Shown here: one piece after another, positions 61,045 through 64,000 of the stretch
Layout: each line of letters begins with the position of its first letter
Numbering within the stretch: the first letter of the stretch is position 1
Source: Cavia porcellus
Taxonomy: Eukaryota > Chordata > Mammalia > Rodentia > Caviidae
DNA: 64,000 nucleotides
Direction of reading: 5' to 3'
Assembly (NCBI RefSeq): GCF_034190915.1
Contig: NW_026947499.1
Span: 3,223,950-3,287,949 of the forward strand
Translations under genes and position numbers: made by a program
The notes under the pieces: generated by a model
What the model was told of the DNA's origin: nothing
What the model saw: only the letters and a program-made list of their open reading frames with translations
The model's database searches: none

Positions 61045-64000
61045 TGATAGATGGATTCTTGGTCCAGCAGTAATAGTGACAGGATCAGCAGGGTGGTGAG
61101 AAAGGACCCAGGCTGCCATCTCTCAACTTTTTCCTTCCAAAGTTCTCTTTGTCCTCCCTGGACTTACAGACATAACAAGAGCATCTTGCACTCACCAAAG
61201 AAACACACAAGGCTTCACTACTGCGTGGCCTTTGGACCTCATTCACTCAACCCTACTAATTTTTAAATGAATGGTCTAAGCCTGGAGTTGGCAGGAAGTG
61301 ACAGTGTCACGTTTTCAGCCCCAACTCTCCTCTGTCCAGCCTCCATTCCACTATACCACATTGGCTCCTGTGCATCAGTCCTCAATGACCGGGCTGTGTG
61401 CTGTGCCTCTCACCCAGTGTCCTGATCCAAGAAGTCACAGATGTCTGCTTGACAACCTAGCCTGGCACCAGTGCTTGGACTGTGAGTAGACTCCTAAGGG
61501 GACAGACCCACCAGGAGACAGGAGAGCTCCAGGGTTCTTTGTCCTTCTTCTGGCTCCTTCCACAGCTGAATTTGTAATGGACAAGTAGGGGAGCAGCTTT
61601 GTCTCTCAGAGCAGAAGATGAGCAAACCCACTGTGCTCCACCAATGTCCGGAGAACCCCGTGTCTCCTGCACTGAACCTGTCACTTGACAGTGTAGGCTT
61701 CAAGTGCTGGGGAGAAGAATCCCAGTCATCTTCAAGCTGACATTTCCCCCAGCCTGGGTCTCTGGGAAAGCACGCAATTTTTCCCCATCTCTGATCACAG
61801 TGTAACAATGTTTACTGCAGGGACCCAGTCCCTAAAATTGAACGATGAACCAAGTCTGTCCATGGGCTTTCCATTTTCCTTATTGATGTGTGTAAGTCCT
61901 TGGTGTACTTTGCCTGTCTGTATTGTGTTAGATTTAGGTACTGGAAATATCACTGGTAAGGGATCTCTTCCTTAAGTGCTTCAGCACACCTAGTGGTGAT
62001 CCCCCTGCCACAGCACGGAGATAGAGCAGCCCCTTTTCAGTTACAGAAGCAGATGCCTACAGCTCTTCCCCTTCTCATCAGAACTATTTCCTTTAAAGTT
62101 GTGGCAAAACATTGTCCTTTCTGTATGCCTGTAAATTCCCCTTACAAACCCACTTCATTACTCTCTTAATTTTAAGCCACTTTTAAACAAACAAAAAATT
62201 TCTACCTGAGAAAAATTTGTTCAATAGTAAAATTCCTGAAAAATACACCAAGGTGTGGAATGAGATGCAGGCATGAAGCTAACCGTGAAACAGTCTAGAA
62301 TAAGGTAATAAACACCCATTCCTTTTGCTTTGCAGATCAATTCAAATCTACTTTATTTCTGGTAACTTTACATGATGACACCATGAAAAGCTGTCCATCG
62401 CAAACCCTTAGTTCTGCCCATGGGAAATGCAATTCTGATTAGTGTAGAAAGCTAAATTTCAGTGGTCATTTCCTGGCTTCACAGTGATTGATTCAAATTT
62501 GGACCATGTGGTCATTCAGAGACAATCATAATGAACAAGGCCTCCTTTGGACTTCTGGGAAACAGATCTTACTTTCCATGAGGCTCTGACATTCTGAGGA
62601 CATGCAATCTGGATTGGTGCATTCATCCTCCACTTATTTATCATCATTTTGTATATAAAGAAAAGTCTGAGAAGATAAACACACACTTCAAGGAACTGAG
62701 GAAGTTATCGCAGGAAAAGCATTTCTGATTGAGAAAAAACAGGTGCAAGAGCTTGAGATAGACAAGGTTTGAACCACTGGGAGACAGAGAGGACATGGGA
62801 GTCATGGGAGACTGAGCCGGGGAATAAGGGTAGGAGATAGAGAAGGGCTGATTGCAGCTGCAGAGTATTCAGAGGGAAAATTCAAAGGATTTGGGTGACA
62901 TATTTGACAATAAACTAACTCTAAAAGCAACCCCAGCCCTCTAGTTTATGGTATGACTTTTGGAGTTTCCAGATACTTTTGCCATTAGGGTCCTTTTCCC
63001 ATACAAATGTTACTATTATAGTTTTCTCATAATTTTAGCATACTTTAAAATATTCCGTGAACCTGTCCTAGTAATGGGCCCAAGACACAGTTCCATTGTG
63101 ACTACTGAATAGAATTGGCCTCTCTTGCCTTGGGCTCATTATTTATAGAAGACATTAAATTTGTATTTCTGTCGAAGCCATGTTGGGTAGACTTTTTATC
63201 TTTTGCAATCAAAGAAATTTTAAGCAACGCAAAACATGTTTCTTTCCTTAAACAAAATTTAATAATGCATGTACCCTTCCCTGGAGAAACCATTAGTGTA
63301 AGCAAAACAGATGTCAATTGCCAGATTTAAAACAAACAAAATTTGCCTTTCTGTTCTTGAGTTTTACCATCAGAGGAGACTCACGGGCACAGCTAGATGC
63401 TATCTGCAAGGGATGGATGTGAAGCTGTGGTGTACTCCACCAAAGTTGTGCTGTCCTCGTCCCATGGAGGGAAGGGCTTAGACCCCATGTTCACCCATTA
63501 CCCCATCCTCAGCTCATCCTGTGGCAGTCGGCTATTGTCAAGCTGCGCTGTATGGGCTGAGTTGCAGGGACCCAGCCAGGCATCTGTGCACCATCAAAAC
63601 CTGCTCCAACATGCTAGAACAAGCATGGCGCTGACAATCACCTCACCTCCACCTGGACAGAAGAAAGGTCGGGCTCCAGCTCCACTGCTGCTATGAGACA
63701 CGATGCTGGGATTTTTTTTTTTTTCAGTACTTGATGTTTCTGAAAGCACTTTAATCAGCATTATCTCATACAGACTCACAAATCCCTCACCCAGGGAGGT
63801 CTTAGTATAAATCACATTTTGTCTAATAGGAAAGGGAATCTCTAAACTTTCGAGGAAATGTTCCAATATCTAAGTCATGAAGCAGGGTGTCCAGGACAGA
63901 CTGACCTTCTCCTGAGCAGGCACACAGTTAAAGCAACTTCTTAGGCACGTGTCAAACGCTAGCAAGGAGGGCCATGTGCTCCTGTTTCTCTTCTGTCCCC
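61045..64000. other. unassigned non-coding DNA
   Basis: No gene or clear repeat. Short open frames only. A T run at 63713-63724 may be the remnant tail of a small retroelement but no body is recognisable. Confidence 0.4.

Overview
The window is mammalian nuclear DNA with no intact host gene that I can support. It looks like a rodent, probably a squirrel-like (sciuromorph) one. It carries tRNA-derived ID-type SINEs with A-rich tails, B1-like (7SL-derived) SINEs in dimers with an ID-like half, many MaLR-type LTRs, L1 and MIR/L2 fragments, and long simple repeats. The species call is an inference from repeat style, not a match. Long open frames are few and the larger ones fall in repeats, so this is most likely intergenic or deep-intronic DNA.

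Layout. 1-9 kb: old MaLR/MLT-like pieces, a MIR, a promoter-like patch near 6.4-6.6 kb and an L1 tail. 9-15 kb: B1-like SINE, a large GAAA tract and two old L1 segments. 15-30 kb: mostly unassigned, with a processed RPL23A pseudogene on the minus strand (18.6-19.1 kb), a MaLR LTR, an L1 3' end with a long T tract, a B1-ID dimer SINE and an ID SINE. 30-42.5 kb: MaLR/MLT LTR pieces, two ID-like SINEs, and a minus-strand L1 split by a large GATA microsatellite. 42.6-50.7 kb: a minus-strand L1 ORF2 fragment interrupted by an endogenous retrovirus. 50.7-64 kb: a possible ERV2-like solo LTR, two MaLR LTR fragments, a B1-ID dimer and simple repeats.

The main object is the provirus at 44144-50452, of gammaretrovirus (ERV1) type. 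It has two LTRs of 535 and 541 bp that I read as identical apart from six extra A in one homopolymer, a 4-bp CTTT target duplication, a primer-binding site matching tRNA-Thr at 16 of 18 positions, a polypurine tract, a splice-donor-like site, and a leader holding four exact-period 42-bp repeats, each able to form a short hairpin. The interior is wrecked. Gag is reduced to a matrix start and a capsid end, protease and most of reverse transcriptase are missing, the RT-connection/RNase H segment and the Env transmembrane tail each appear twice from different sources, and many tryptophan, glycine and glutamate codons read as stop, lysine or arginine, as expected from plus-strand G-to-A editing. 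One pol segment in the middle looks unedited. The simplest reading is a recently inserted, defective, mosaic and hypermutated provirus that was copied using proteins supplied by another virus.
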